A stretch of DNA of 64,000 nucleotides from Paraburkholderia sp. Ac-20340. Its GTDB lineage: Bacteria > Pseudomonadota > Gammaproteobacteria > Burkholderiales > Burkholderiaceae. The stretch covers positions 124,001 through 188,000 of the forward strand of contig NZ_JAAGPR010000007.1 of assembly GCF_017104965.1 (NCBI RefSeq), read 5' to 3'. Made by a program: the position numbers and the translations under genes. Positions 7,924-16,576 of this stretch are shown one piece after another. Below the pieces are notes generated by a model. That model worked only from the letters and a program-made list of their open reading frames with translations. It was not told where the DNA came from and did no database searches. The first letter of the stretch is position 1; the number at the start of each line of letters is the position of its first letter.

Positions 7924-8233
7924 GCATCATCATCGACGACGGCAGTTCCGGGCGGCGTAGCACGCGCTCGGCGCGGCCCAGATCGCCGTCGGAAATCGTC
8001 TTGTTGAAGTAGAGCCCCAGCAGAATCGAGACCGGCGGCGGAATTTCCGCGCCCGATTCAAAACGGCTGCCACGCGACTGCGTAACGCCAAAGCGCGCCC
8101 AGAAGCGGCGCTGGCTTTCCTTCTTCTTTTTCCGATACGCGATGATCAGGACACGGTCGATTACCGACGACAGGTCCCCTGCATTGTGAAGGGAGTTCGT
8201 GCCCGCCTGCCATTGATTGTCCAGAAGTTCCAT
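7907..8233 (-). CDS. rsaL: RsaL-like repressor of the AHL synthase gene
   Basis: The 108-aa reading starts at MELLDNQWQAG (8233); the longer frame upstream runs through the luxI promoter and luxI itself, so it is rejected. The C-terminal half (about 39-85: RRFWARFGVTQSRGSRFESG then PPPVSILLGLYFNKTISD) is a lambda-repressor-like HTH typical of RsaL, which in Pseudomonas binds the lasI promoter and counteracts the LuxR-type activator. It is divergent from luxI (168-bp gap with a dyad) and convergent with luxR, overlapping it by 17 bp. This placement is what an incoherent feed-forward loop would need. Confidence 0.8.
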   Translation of the reverse strand: MELLDNQWQAGTNSLHNAGDLSSVIDRVLIIAYRKKKKESQRRFWARFGVTQSRGSRFESGAEIPPPVSILLGLYFNKTISDGDLGRAERVLRRPELPSSMMMLSPGQ

Positions 8234-8311
8234 TTTGTATCTCGCTGTCAGATATGCCTGTTGAGTGACGCCGCCCAGCCATTCTCCAGAACTCCCCCTC
8301 CCTCCGCACCT

Positions 8312-8327
8312 ACCTATCTGGATAGGT
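8312..8327. promoter_or_regulatory. Perfect dyad in rsaL/luxI gap (lux-box candidate)
   Basis: ACCTATCTGGATAGGT has two perfect 7-bp arms around a central TG. It lies 74 bp upstream of the luxI ATG and 78 bp upstream of the rsaL ATG, so a bound LuxR could serve both. A lux box normally spans 18-20 bp; outward the match continues loosely (CACCT...AGGTG). Confidence 0.6.
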
Positions 8328-8401
8328 GTTTTTTTATATTCATAACGCATAGCTTTCGATCCATACCGCTGCCCCCTCCACACCAAAAAGGGAGAGTTGT
8401 C

Positions 8402-8992
8402 ATGCAAGCTGCGATTCGGATCGGACTGCGTCAGGAATTCGACAACGAGGACATCAACGAAATGTACCGGCTGCGTGCGCGGGTTTTCCGCGACCGCATG
8501 GGTTGGGACATTCCCACCATCGCCGGGATGGAGATCGACGGGTACGACGCGCTCGGCCCGCACTACATGCTGATCCAGGACGGCGGCGGCAAAGTGAGGG
8601 GCTGCTGGCGCCTGATGCCCACCGAGGGCCCCAACATGCTGCGCGACACCTTCCCGCAGCTTCTACACGGCAAAGATGCGCCAACGGGGCGCAACATCTG
8701 GGAACTGAGCCGCTTCGCCATCGAATCGAGCAACGAACACGCCTTCGGTTTCGCCGATGTGACGATGCGCGCGATCCATTCGCTGGTCTGGTTTGCCGAC
8801 CGTATGGCGATTTCCCGCTACGTCACCGTGACGACCACGCCGATCGAGCGCATGCTGCGCCGCACCGGCATTGAGGTCAGCCGTCTGGGCGCACCGGTGC
8901 GCATTGGCGTGGAGAATGCGGTGGCGCTGGAAATTGCCGTCAGCACGCAAACGCGTAATGCGCTGTTCGGCCAGATGGCGGACGCTGCTTGA
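8402..8992 (+). CDS. braI: Acyl-homoserine-lactone synthase (BraI-like)
   Basis: The 196-aa enzyme makes an AHL signal from S-adenosylmethionine and an acyl-ACP. Family-invariant residues are visible: R25, F29, W35 (RARVFRDRMGW), D46 and D49, R70 in GCWRLMPTEGPNML, and E101 and R104 in WELSRF. The start at 8402 follows GGGAGAG and matches the family length; the frame open further upstream is not coding. The neighbouring rsaL and the RLMPTEGP segment support the BraI/LasI group, which makes long 3-oxo AHLs, but chain length cannot be read from the sequence with certainty. Confidence 0.94.
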   Translation: MQAAIRIGLRQEFDNEDINEMYRLRARVFRDRMGWDIPTIAGMEIDGYDALGPHYMLIQDGGGKVRGCWRLMPTEGPNMLRDTFPQLLHGKDAPTGRNIWELSRFAIESSNEHAFGFADVTMRAIHSLVWFADRMAISRYVTVTTTPIERMLRRTGIEVSRLGAPVRIGVENAVALEIAVSTQTRNALFGQMADAA

Positions 8993-9159
8993 TCCCGCTG
9001 GGCAGAGAAGGTTCGAATCGACCCTGTTTCCGGCAGGCGGTCCGTGGCACCCCGTCAAGCGAGTTTACGCTTTTGTCTGACGAATTGTGCCAAAGGTGGC
9101 AGAAACCACCGCAGCGGACGGACCGCCCGCCCCGGATTCGGGTGAGATAAAAACCACAC

Positions 9160-10878
9160 TCAGTCAGATTTAGCAGGATTGATTGCGGAATCTTTCTCGG
9201 AATCTTTTGCTGGATTAGCAGGCGCTGCGGCGCGGCTGAAGCGGATATGCGAGATGCGGCGCACGCACAGCGCCGCAACGAGCGCCGCCAGACCGGTCAG
9301 GCCGATACCCAGATGAATGGCGTCGACCAGCACGTGCCGCACCGCCTCGATCAGCGCCGCGCCGTCGAGCCCTGCCGCTTTCATATGGAGCGTCAGGCCG
9401 TCGCGCAGCGCCGGATCGATCAGCACGCGCGGATCGGACAGCTGCGGCTGCCAGCGCGCCGCACCCGGCGCACCCAGCACGGCAAGCGCGTCGCCGATGC
9501 CAGCCGCATAGCGATGGTTCACGATCGTCGCCACGATGCTGGTGCCGAGCATGCCGCCCACCATGCGCGTCGATTGCAGCAGCGCGGTGGTAATGCCGAA
9601 GCGCTCGCGCCCGGCAATTTCCTGCCCGAAAATATTGAGATTGTTCAGGATGAAGCCGAGCCCGATACCGACTGCGGCCATCGACAGTTCGAGCCATATA
9701 TAAGAGGTGTCGCGCGTGGTGAACGCGAGGCCAACCGACGCCGCCACCAGCAGGCCGAAGCCGACGCTCAGAATGGCGGTCGGCTTTTTCAGGTGAATCA
9801 CGATGCGCGTGTTGACGAGACTGCCGAGCGCAATGCACGCAGCAATCGGTGTCGCCAGCAGACCGGCCTGCTGCGGCGAAAGGCCAAAACCGCCCTGCAG
9901 CAGCAGCGGCGCGAAGAAAATCAGCGAAAACATCACGAAACCGGACAGCGTCGACAAGGTAAACAGCGTGACGAGCTGCGGATCGCGAAACAGATCGAGC
10001 GGGATGATCGGATGCGTGGCGCGCCGCTCGCAGATCAGCAAAGCCGCCGCGCCAATCGCCACGAGTACGATCAGCACCAGATTGGCGGTCGTGAGGCCAT
10101 CCTTCGGCACGGCCTCAATGACGGTCTGAAATCCGCCCAGCACGAGCGCGACCAGCACCGCGCCAGTCCAGTCGATGCGAATCTCGCCTGTGCGCGCGGG
10201 ACGATACGCCGGCAGATGCGCCCAGATGAAGTACAGCGCCAGCGCGCCCACCGGCAGGTTGACCATGAAGGTCGAACGCCAGCCGAAGTGCTCGGAAAGC
10301 CAGCCGCCCAGCGACGGCCCCGCCGCCGTGCCGATCCCGTAAGCCGCCGCCATGACCACCTGCCAGCGCACGCGCGCACGCGGATCGGGAAACAGATCGG
10401 GGATAGAGGCGAACGCGGTGCCGACCATCATGCCGCCGCCCACGCCCTGCAAGGCGCGCGCCGCCGCCAGAAAACGCATATCGGTCGCCAGACCGCACAG
10501 CACGGACGCCACCGTGAACACGATCACGGCCGCCAGCACGAAACGCTTGCGGCCAAAATAATCGCCGAGCCGGCCGAACACCGGCACGGTCACGACCGAC
10601 GCCAGCAGATAGGCGCTCGCAATCCACGCGTAATACTCAAAGCCGTGCAATTCGGCGACGATCGACGGGAGCGCGGTACTGACGACGGTCTGATCGAGCG
10701 CGACCAGCATATTGACGAGGCCGATGCCGAGCATGGCCAGCAGCGCGTCGCGAAACGGCAAGGGGGAATGGGTAGAAGTCACGGATCGGGATGCTGCGGC
10801 GCGGGAGTGCCGCGGGTATGCGAAAGAGACGCAACGATAACGGTCAGGCGAGAGCGGCGCAACCCGACGAAATGCCAT
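9160..10878 (-). CDS. MFS exporter, DHA2 (EmrB/QacA) family, 14 TM
   Basis: The 572-aa protein is a proton-driven drug exporter of the 14-helix DHA2 type. Motif D1 (LVALDQTVVSTALPSI) is in TM1 and motif A (GRLGDYFGRKR) after TM2; the motif-C region reads GTAAGPSLGGWL. A long hydrophilic loop (about 450-500) precedes the last helix and a Lys/Asp/Pro-rich tail follows. The true start is uncertain: the first 35 residues are Arg/Ser-rich and a GTG at 10782 also fits. No HlyD-type membrane-fusion partner or dedicated regulator is adjacent. Substrate unknown. Confidence 0.88.
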   Translation of the reverse strand: MAFRRVAPLSPDRYRCVSFAYPRHSRAAASRSVTSTHSPLPFRDALLAMLGIGLVNMLVALDQTVVSTALPSIVAELHGFEYYAWIASAYLLASVVTVPVFGRLGDYFGRKRFVLAAVIVFTVASVLCGLATDMRFLAAARALQGVGGGMMVGTAFASIPDLFPDPRARVRWQVVMAAAYGIGTAAGPSLGGWLSEHFGWRSTFMVNLPVGALALYFIWAHLPAYRPARTGEIRIDWTGAVLVALVLGGFQTVIEAVPKDGLTTANLVLIVLVAIGAAALLICERRATHPIIPLDLFRDPQLVTLFTLSTLSGFVMFSLIFFAPLLLQGGFGLSPQQAGLLATPIAACIALGSLVNTRIVIHLKKPTAILSVGFGLLVAASVGLAFTTRDTSYIWLELSMAAVGIGLGFILNNLNIFGQEIAGRERFGITTALLQSTRMVGGMLGTSIVATIVNHRYAAGIGDALAVLGAPGAARWQPQLSDPRVLIDPALRDGLTLHMKAAGLDGAALIEAVRHVLVDAIHLGIGLTGLAALVAALCVRRISHIRFSRAAAPANPAKDSEKDSAINPAKSD

Positions 10879-11118
10879 GACCCGGCAGCGCGCCGGAATC
10901 GCGCCTCGGCGGCGCCTCAGCTTATCCTGACAGACGCTGCCTGTGGCCTGCCGACGCCGACCTCTTGATCTCCTTCATCCGCCTTCCACATTTCATACAG
11001 CGGCGCTGCATCTTTTTAGCCGATCCATTAAGCTCAAAAGAAATCGATACAGACCGCGCACGCCTGTTGGCGCAAGGCCAGGCGGCGCGCATCCCCGTTC
11101 AACTCACGCGGAGGTTCC

Positions 11119-11589
11119 ATGTACAAACGCATTCTGGTCGCGGTCGACGGTAGCGCTACGTCGCGCCGCGCATTCGAAGCCGCACTCGATCTGGCGAAAG
11201 CGATGGGCTCGATCCTGCAGCCGTTTTACGTGATCGAAAACACGCCGATGTATTTCGACGCACCCGGTTACGACCCGTCGATCCTGCGCAACCAGATGAT
11301 CGCCCAGGGCAACGAGCTGGCCGAAGACATGAACAAGGCGATGAGCGCGCACGGCGTGCAAGGCGGCATGGTGACGGGCGAGGCTTCATCGCTCGACGAC
11401 GTGCCCACGCTCGTGCTCGACGCCGCGAAAGCGCAAGGCGCGGATCTGATCGTGATGGGCACGCATGGACGGCGCGGTTTCCAGCGTCTGATCCTGGGCA
11501 GCGTGGCCGAGCGTTGCGTGCGTCAGTCGACCCTGCCCGTCCTGCTGATCCCGAGCGCCGCCGGAACGCCCGAAACGGACGCGGAATAA
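11119..11589 (+). CDS. Universal stress protein UspA family
   Basis: The 156-aa single-domain Usp fold starts with KRILVAVDGSATSRRA and ends with the nucleotide-binding signature MGTHGRRGFQRLILGSVAE, i.e. G-2x-G-9x-G(S), so it probably binds ATP. CGGAGG lies just upstream of the ATG. It is followed by an FNR gene on the same strand (174-bp gap). In Burkholderia and Pseudomonas, usp genes are often controlled by FNR/Anr under low oxygen, but no clear FNR box was found in front of this gene. Confidence 0.92.
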   Translation: MYKRILVAVDGSATSRRAFEAALDLAKAMGSILQPFYVIENTPMYFDAPGYDPSILRNQMIAQGNELAEDMNKAMSAHGVQGGMVTGEASSLDDVPTLVLDAAKAQGADLIVMGTHGRRGFQRLILGSVAERCVRQSTLPVLLIPSAAGTPETDAE

Positions 11590-11717
11590 AAAGATAAGCG
11601 GTCGAATCGCACCTTTCTGCAACCTCTTGCGCTTGGTCATTTTCCGCGAAAGCGGCTTCTGACAAGGCGCAAGCGCCGGCATCTCAAAAGCGCGGCGTTT
11701 TGTCGCCTTTTTAAGAT

Positions 11718-11731
11718 TTGTTCGCGGTCAA
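11718..11731 (+). promoter_or_regulatory. Imperfect FNR/Anr-box candidate upstream of fnr
   Basis: TTGTTCGCGGTCAA matches the TTGAT-N4-ATCAA consensus at eight of ten defined positions and ends 32 bp before the fnr start. The position would suit autorepression. Weak evidence. Confidence 0.3.
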
Positions 11732-11763
11732 GAATGCTCCGAAACCGATCAAAGGAGCAAGAC

Positions 11764-12519
11764 ATGCTGACCTCGACCGTCGTCAATCACACCACCGTGC
11801 GCCGCGCCAGCCGTACGCCTGCAGCCAGCCCGCGCACCACGGCGCGCTGCTCGAGCTGCGCGATGCGTCATCTCTGCATGCCTCAAGGTCTGGCGCTCGA
11901 CGATCTCCCCAAACTCGAAGCACTGATTTGCAACGCGCGCAGCGTGCGCCGCGGCGAAGCGCTGTATCGCGCGGGCGACCCGTTCGACACGCTGTACGCC
12001 GTGCGCTCCGGTTCGCTCAAGACCGTCATGGCGCACCGCGACGGCCGTGAACAGGTCACGGGCCTGCGCCTCGCCGGCGACCCGCTGGGGATCGACGGCA
12101 TCAGCACCGATCATCACAACTGGAGCGCCGTGGCGCTCGAAGACAGCTCCGTGTGCATCATTCCCTACTCGGCGCTCAAGCATATGTGCCGCGAAACCGG
12201 CGCGATGCAGGACCGTCTGCACCGCCTCATGAGCGACCAGCTGATCCGCGAATCGTCGCAGATGATGGTGCTCGGCTCGCTGTCCGCCGACGAACGCGTG
12301 GCCGCCTTCCTGCTCGACGTGTCCGAACGCAACGGCCTGCGTGGCTATTCGCATGCGGAATTCAATCTGCGCATGACGCGTGAAGATATGGGCAGCTATC
12401 TTGGCATGACGCTCGAAACGGTCAGCCGTACCCTGTCAAGATTTCAAAAGCGCGGTTTGATCGATGCGCAGGGCAAACTTATCCGCATCATCGACCTCGA
12501 AGGTCTAAAGCACCTCTAA
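11764..12519 (+). CDS. fnr: FNR-type oxygen-sensing regulator (Fe-S, CRP family)
   Basis: The 251-aa protein matches FNR in length. All four cluster ligands are present: C29, C32, C38 (ARCSSCAMRHLC) and C131 (SSVCIIP), so it should carry an oxygen-labile [4Fe-4S] cluster. The cyclic-nucleotide-binding-like barrel spans about 48-145, the dimer helix about 145-172, and the HTH about 195-235. The recognition helix carries E218-xx-S221-R222, which reads FNR-type half sites (TTGAT). The start at 11764 is set by AAGGAG 7 bases upstream; an upstream in-frame ATG is less likely. It probably switches gene expression to low-oxygen metabolism. Confidence 0.93.
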   Translation: MLTSTVVNHTTVRRASRTPAASPRTTARCSSCAMRHLCMPQGLALDDLPKLEALICNARSVRRGEALYRAGDPFDTLYAVRSGSLKTVMAHRDGREQVTGLRLAGDPLGIDGISTDHHNWSAVALEDSSVCIIPYSALKHMCRETGAMQDRLHRLMSDQLIRESSQMMVLGSLSADERVAAFLLDVSERNGLRGYSHAEFNLRMTREDMGSYLGMTLETVSRTLSRFQKRGLIDAQGKLIRIIDLEGLKHL

Positions 12520-12544
12520 AGCCCAGACAGGCGGTTTTTCGGGG

Positions 12545-12575
12545 CGCGCCGCCCTGGCTCCGGCCGGGCGGCGCG
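12545..12575 (+). terminator. GC-rich hairpin after fnr
   Basis: A perfect 10-bp stem (12545-12554 with 12566-12575) starts 26 bp after the fnr stop. No U-run follows, so termination strength is uncertain. Confidence 0.4.
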
Positions 12576-12664
12576 TCCGTTATAGCGTCTGACAGCGCGT
12601 TGGCACAACTCCTGCGCAGCGGTTACAGTCTCAAAAACCCGCTCAAGTCAGGAGACTCGCCGCA

Positions 12665-13954
12665 ATGCAGCTCCCGCTCACGCCTACGCTCGCCGCCCGG
12701 CTCGCCGAAGCCCGCGCCGCCAGCGACGCCCTGTTCGATATCGTCAAGCCCGAATTCCTCTACGAGCGCCCGATTCGCGAGCGCCACCGGATCGTTTTCT
12801 ATATCGGCCATCTCGAAGCGTTCGATCGCAATCTGTTCGATCAGCGCCTGTTCCATCTGCCGTCCGCCGATGCGCGCCTCGACCAGTTGTTCGCCTTCGG
12901 CATCGATCCCGTCGATGGCGGTTTTCCCACCGATACGCCCGCAGACTGGCCGCGTCTGAACGAGGTACGCGAGTATGCACGCGACGCGCGTGCGCGCATC
13001 GACGCGCAGATCGCCGCGCTCGATCTGCCGCATGACGCGCCGCAGCACGACACGCCAGCCCAATTGCTCAACGTGGCGATCGAGCATCGGCTGATGCACG
13101 TCGAGACGTTGGCTTACATGCTCCACCAGCTGCCGTTCGCCTACAAACAAATGCCGGCTGACGCGCGCGAATTCGCCGATCATCTTTATTCCGCAGCGCC
13201 GGCGATGGTGAACGTGCCCGCCGGGCGCACCGAACTCGGCATGACGCGCGAGCGCGGCGTCTTTGGCTGGGATAACGAATTCGGCGAGCAGCAGGTGGAA
13301 GTGCCGGCGTTCGAGATCGATCGCTATATGGTGTCGAACGGCGCCTTCCTCGAATTCATCGACGATGGCGGATATCGGCGCAAGGCGTTGTGGGACGACG
13401 CCAACTGGGCGTGGAAGGAAGCGGAGGGCATCGAGCATCCGGTGTTCTGGCTGCGCGACGATGCGCACGATAGCGCCAGCGGCTGGCGTCAGCGCACGAT
13501 GTTCGAGGATGTGCCGCTGCCGCTGTGCTGGCCTGTTTATGTCAGTCACGCCGAAGCGGCGGCCTATGCGCGGTGGCGCGGAGCGAGTTTGCCGAGCGAA
13601 GCGCAGTGGCAGCGCGCCGCGCATGGCGCACTGCCCTGCGCGACCGATAACTTCGATTTCCGCAACTGGAACCCTGTCGCCGTGGACGCAACGCCCGATA
13701 GCGCGAGCACTTGGGGCGTCGAAGGACTCTACGGCAACGGCTGGGAATGGACGTCGACGGTGTTCGGGCCGCTGCCGGGCTTCGAAGCGTTTCCGTTCTA
13801 CGAAGGTTATTCGGCGAACTTCTTCGACGGTCAACATTACGCCATGAAAGGCGGTTCGTCGCGCACCGCCGCGTGCATGCTCAGGTCCACCTTCCGCAAC
13901 TGGTTTCAACCGAGATACCAATACGTTTATGCAGGGTTTCGGTGTGTGAAGTGA
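12665..13954 (+). CDS. EgtB-like non-heme iron sulfoxide synthase family enzyme
   Basis: The 429-aa protein joins an N-terminal DinB-like helical domain (about 1-165) to a C-terminal formylglycine-generating-enzyme (SUMF1) fold (about 190-428, e.g. VPAGRTELG, YGNGWEWTSTVF, RTAACMLRSTFRNWFQP). The three-His iron site of EgtB is visible as H49 (FYIGHLE) and H141-xxx-H145 (IEHRLMHVET). EgtB joins cysteine or gamma-glutamylcysteine to trimethylhistidine in ergothioneine synthesis; OvoA and selenoneine SenA relatives share the fold. No egtD methyltransferase or senB is adjacent, so the exact sulfur or selenium donor is open. Its position behind fnr and usp suggests a redox-stress role (inference). 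Confidence 0.82.
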   Translation: MQLPLTPTLAARLAEARAASDALFDIVKPEFLYERPIRERHRIVFYIGHLEAFDRNLFDQRLFHLPSADARLDQLFAFGIDPVDGGFPTDTPADWPRLNEVREYARDARARIDAQIAALDLPHDAPQHDTPAQLLNVAIEHRLMHVETLAYMLHQLPFAYKQMPADAREFADHLYSAAPAMVNVPAGRTELGMTRERGVFGWDNEFGEQQVEVPAFEIDRYMVSNGAFLEFIDDGGYRRKALWDDANWAWKEAEGIEHPVFWLRDDAHDSASGWRQRTMFEDVPLPLCWPVYVSHAEAAAYARWRGASLPSEAQWQRAAHGALPCATDNFDFRNWNPVAVDATPDSASTWGVEGLYGNGWEWTSTVFGPLPGFEAFPFYEGYSANFFDGQHYAMKGGSSRTAACMLRSTFRNWFQPRYQYVYAGFRCVK

Positions 13955-13961
13955 TGTGTTG

Positions 13962-14001
13962 AATAAGGCATAAGTTGAGGCTGCTGCACTTATGCCTTAT
14001 T
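13962..14001. terminator. 14-bp stem between convergent genes
   Basis: AATAAGGCATAAGT (13962-13975) pairs perfectly with 13988-14001 across a 12-base loop. It sits exactly in the 53-bp gap between the EgtB-like gene and the convergent exporter, so it probably terminates both. Confidence 0.7.
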
Positions 14002-14007
14002 GAATAA

Positions 14008-15249
14008 TTAGGCACCCTTATTTTTCTTGAGTATGAACAATGCACATGCCGCGCATCCGATACAGAGTGCGGCTATGACCGACACCATCGGCACTGGCGT
14101 GCCGTCTGCAAAAAACCCCACCAGACCCGAACCCACAATTCCTGTGCCGTATTGAGTTGCACCAATAAACGCGGACAGTGACCCTGCCCGTTCGGGAGCG
14201 ACATGCAACGCGCCCGCAATAGCGTTTGCGACAACAAACCCAGTCGACGAAACGATAACGAATAGCGGAATCACAAGTCCCCAGAGACCGCCAAAGTCGC
14301 TCAAACCGTCGATAAAAAGCACGCACGCGGCAAGCGCTGCTCCGATGCAGCCATACGTCAAAATAGCGTCGCTGCGATAACGCCGAACGATGCGTGCATT
14401 GATCATATTGGTCGCCATGATTCCGGCGATACCGACTCCGAACAAGATGCCGTACCAGTGCGGCGGCACGTGATAGTAGGTGATATAAGCGAACGGTGTC
14501 CCGGCGATATAGGCATAGATGGCACCGTAGAACAGCGCGCCAACGCCCGCATACCCCATGATCCGTCCGTTCGCCAGAAGCTCGCCATAACGCAAGAATG
14601 CTTTGATCAACGAATCCTGATTACGTCGCTCGACTGGATGCGTTTCGGGCAGCCAGATGAGAGAAAGCAGCGTCAAGATGCCCACCACAACGAGCGTCCA
14701 GAAAATCGCTCGCCAGGACGACCAGATCAGGATTTGACCGCCTACGCTCGGGCCAATCAGCGGCGCGACGGCCATGATGGTGATGAGCGTCGACATCATG
14801 CTGGCTGCGCGGTGCCCCGCATACAGGTCGCGCACCATGGCACGCGCGAGCACGACATTGGCGCAAGCGCCAATTGCCTGCACGATACGCCACGCAATCA
14901 ATGCGACGGCGCTGTGCGACATCGAACATCCGATCGAGCCGATGATAAAAAGCACAAGCCCCAGTGTGATGGGAAGACGACGGCCCCAGCGGTCGCTAAT
15001 CACGCCCCACACCAATTGACCAAGGCTAAACCCGACGAGAAACCCCGAAACAGTCAGTTCGATTTCGCCGTCGCTTGCATGCAGATTGCGAGCCATTTCC
15101 GGCATCGCAGGCAGATAGAGATCCGTAGAAATAGAGGCGAATGCCATCAACGCACTGAGGATCAGCAATATCCTTAGTGGATGCGATGTCGATTCGTCGA
15201 AAGCCGGCGCGTATTGCGTCTGGGTACTGGATACAGCAGTATTTTTCAT
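14008..15249 (-). CDS. MFS exporter, Bcr/CflA family
   Basis: The 413-aa, 12-helix drug:proton antiporter begins MKNTAVSSTQTQ. Family marks are the TM1 sequence ISTDLYLPAMPEMA, motif A GVISDRWGRRLPI and motif C MAVAPLIGPSVGGQI. The start at 15249 is chosen because GGAAAC lies upstream and gives the normal length; the longer frame to 15399 overlaps a small ORF in another frame. GC is lower than its neighbours, hinting at acquisition. Substrate unknown; bicyclomycin or chloramphenicol-like compounds are handled by relatives. A divergent LysR gene at 15600 may regulate it. Confidence 0.88.
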   Translation of the reverse strand: MKNTAVSSTQTQYAPAFDESTSHPLRILLILSALMAFASISTDLYLPAMPEMARNLHASDGEIELTVSGFLVGFSLGQLVWGVISDRWGRRLPITLGLVLFIIGSIGCSMSHSAVALIAWRIVQAIGACANVVLARAMVRDLYAGHRAASMMSTLITIMAVAPLIGPSVGGQILIWSSWRAIFWTLVVVGILTLLSLIWLPETHPVERRNQDSLIKAFLRYGELLANGRIMGYAGVGALFYGAIYAYIAGTPFAYITYYHVPPHWYGILFGVGIAGIMATNMINARIVRRYRSDAILTYGCIGAALAACVLFIDGLSDFGGLWGLVIPLFVIVSSTGFVVANAIAGALHVAPERAGSLSAFIGATQYGTGIVGSGLVGFFADGTPVPMVSVIAALCIGCAACALFILKKNKGA

Positions 15250-15292
15250 CTTTGTTTCCGGCGCGCCATTCATTACCGACGCGTCCCATTCA

Positions 15293-15457
15293 TCATTCAG
15301 CAGGCGGAAAAAGACGCGCTTCGATTTCTTGCAGCGCGGCGGCGAGTTCGTCTTTTTCTGCGGTGGCATCAGGCACGTTGCGATCCCATAGCGCGTCAAA
15401 TCGTGTTGAGAGAACGCGATATCGCTCGCCGAGCAAAGCTCGCTCTGTTTCGTTCAT
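15293..15457 (-). CDS. 54-aa small protein upstream of Bcr/CflA exporter
   Basis: A short frame starting MNETERALLGERYRVLSTRF and ending EIEARLFPPAE. It is mostly charged and predicted helical (heptad-like Leu spacing), with no signal peptide or membrane helix. It ends 43 bp before the exporter start on the same strand and faces the divergent LysR gene, so it could be the first gene of a two-gene unit. No strong SD precedes it. Family not recognised. Confidence 0.45.
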   Translation of the reverse strand: MNETERALLGERYRVLSTRFDALWDRNVPDATAEKDELAAALQEIEARLFPPAE

Positions 15458-15599
15458 AACGAAAATGGATTTCGGTCACTCGGTCACCAGCGGAATGCCA
15501 CGCGCCCGCCAGGGCACGCGTCGAGCAGACATTGTAGGATTGGCAATAGGCCTCAACAATAGACGCCCAGCTTCATGACTTTATGAGAGGAATTCATCA

Positions 15600-16511
15600 A
15601 TGCTCCGCGCCGGTTTTTCTGAACTGAATGCCTTCGTTGCCGTCGCGGCCAGCGGCAGTTTCAGTGCTGCCGCGCGCACGCTGGAAGTGTCGCCATCGGC
15701 ATTGAGTCACGCGATGAAGGGTCTGGAGGCGCGCCTGGGCGTTCGCCTGCTGAATCGCACGACCCGCGCCGTATCACTCACCGAAGCCGGAGAGCGTCTG
15801 CTCGCCCGCGTGCGTACGGCATTGAGCGACCTGGAGGAAGCGCTTGAAGAAACTGCTTCGTCACGCGCGCGCCCATCGGGTTCGATTCGTATCAATGCGC
15901 CCGAATCCGGCGCCAAACTGCTGTTGCTCAACGTGCTGCCGGACTTTCTGGAAAAGTATCCCGACATTCACGTCGAATTCGTTATCGACAGTCGTTTGGT
16001 GGATGTCGTGTCGGAAGGTTTCGACGCGGGCATTCGCGTTCATGAAGACGTGCCGCGCGACATGATTGCGGTTCGCTTTGGCCCCGACATTCGCCTTGCC
16101 GCCGTGGCCTCGCCCGAATATATCGGCAAGTTCGGCAAGCCCGAAAAGCCTGCGGATTTATTGAAACACCGCTGCATCCGTTTTCGATTCGAAAGCGGAA
16201 AAATCTATCGTTGGGATTTGCGAAAAGGCAGCCGCGAAACATCGATCGATGTGCAAGGCCCGATGACGCTCGGCAACATCAATATGATGGTGGAGGCTGC
16301 GCTGGCCGGCATTGGCGTCGCGTGGGTGCCGGAGCACAGCATTACCGAACATCTGGCCAGCGGCAGGCTTCTGGACCTTTTGCCCAAGTGGAGTCCGTCT
16401 TTCGCGGGCTTATGCCTTTACTACCCTGCCAACCGCCATCCACCCACCGCTTTGCGCCTGTTTAGCGAGGCCATTCGTGAATGGGCATCGACTCAGGAAT
16501 TGTCCAGATGA
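15600..16511 (+). CDS. LysR-family regulator, divergent from exporter unit
   Basis: A 303-aa member of the common LysR subgroup with N-terminus FSELNAFVAVAASGSFSAAARTLEVSPSALSHAM (winged HTH about 5-64). Its effector domain (about 92-296) begins GSIRINAPESGAKLLL, the style seen in regulators next to exporters and oxidoreductases. GAGAGGAA lies upstream of the ATG. It is divergent from the 54-aa ORF / Bcr/CflA unit (142-bp gap), so self- and exporter control from the shared gap is likely. The convergent neighbour downstream is the SDR of the nem cluster. Confidence 0.9.
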   Translation: MLRAGFSELNAFVAVAASGSFSAAARTLEVSPSALSHAMKGLEARLGVRLLNRTTRAVSLTEAGERLLARVRTALSDLEEALEETASSRARPSGSIRINAPESGAKLLLLNVLPDFLEKYPDIHVEFVIDSRLVDVVSEGFDAGIRVHEDVPRDMIAVRFGPDIRLAAVASPEYIGKFGKPEKPADLLKHRCIRFRFESGKIYRWDLRKGSRETSIDVQGPMTLGNINMMVEAALAGIGVAWVPEHSITEHLASGRLLDLLPKWSPSFAGLCLYYPANRHPPTALRLFSEAIREWASTQELSR

Positions 16512-16576
16512 TGCCGCGCTTTCGAACAGAAGTCCGGACAGTGCAGCAAAGGCGCTGGTTTCCGGATCAACAATCC

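Noticed and set aside
8234..8563. N-terminal extension of the rsaL frame
   Set aside because: It would run through the luxI start and its promoter dyad; the conserved RsaL part begins at 8233.
9247..10968. 573-aa plus-strand ORF antisense to the DHA2 exporter
   Set aside because: Arg/His/Gln-rich composition typical of the antisense of a GC-rich gene; the minus strand shows clear MFS motifs.
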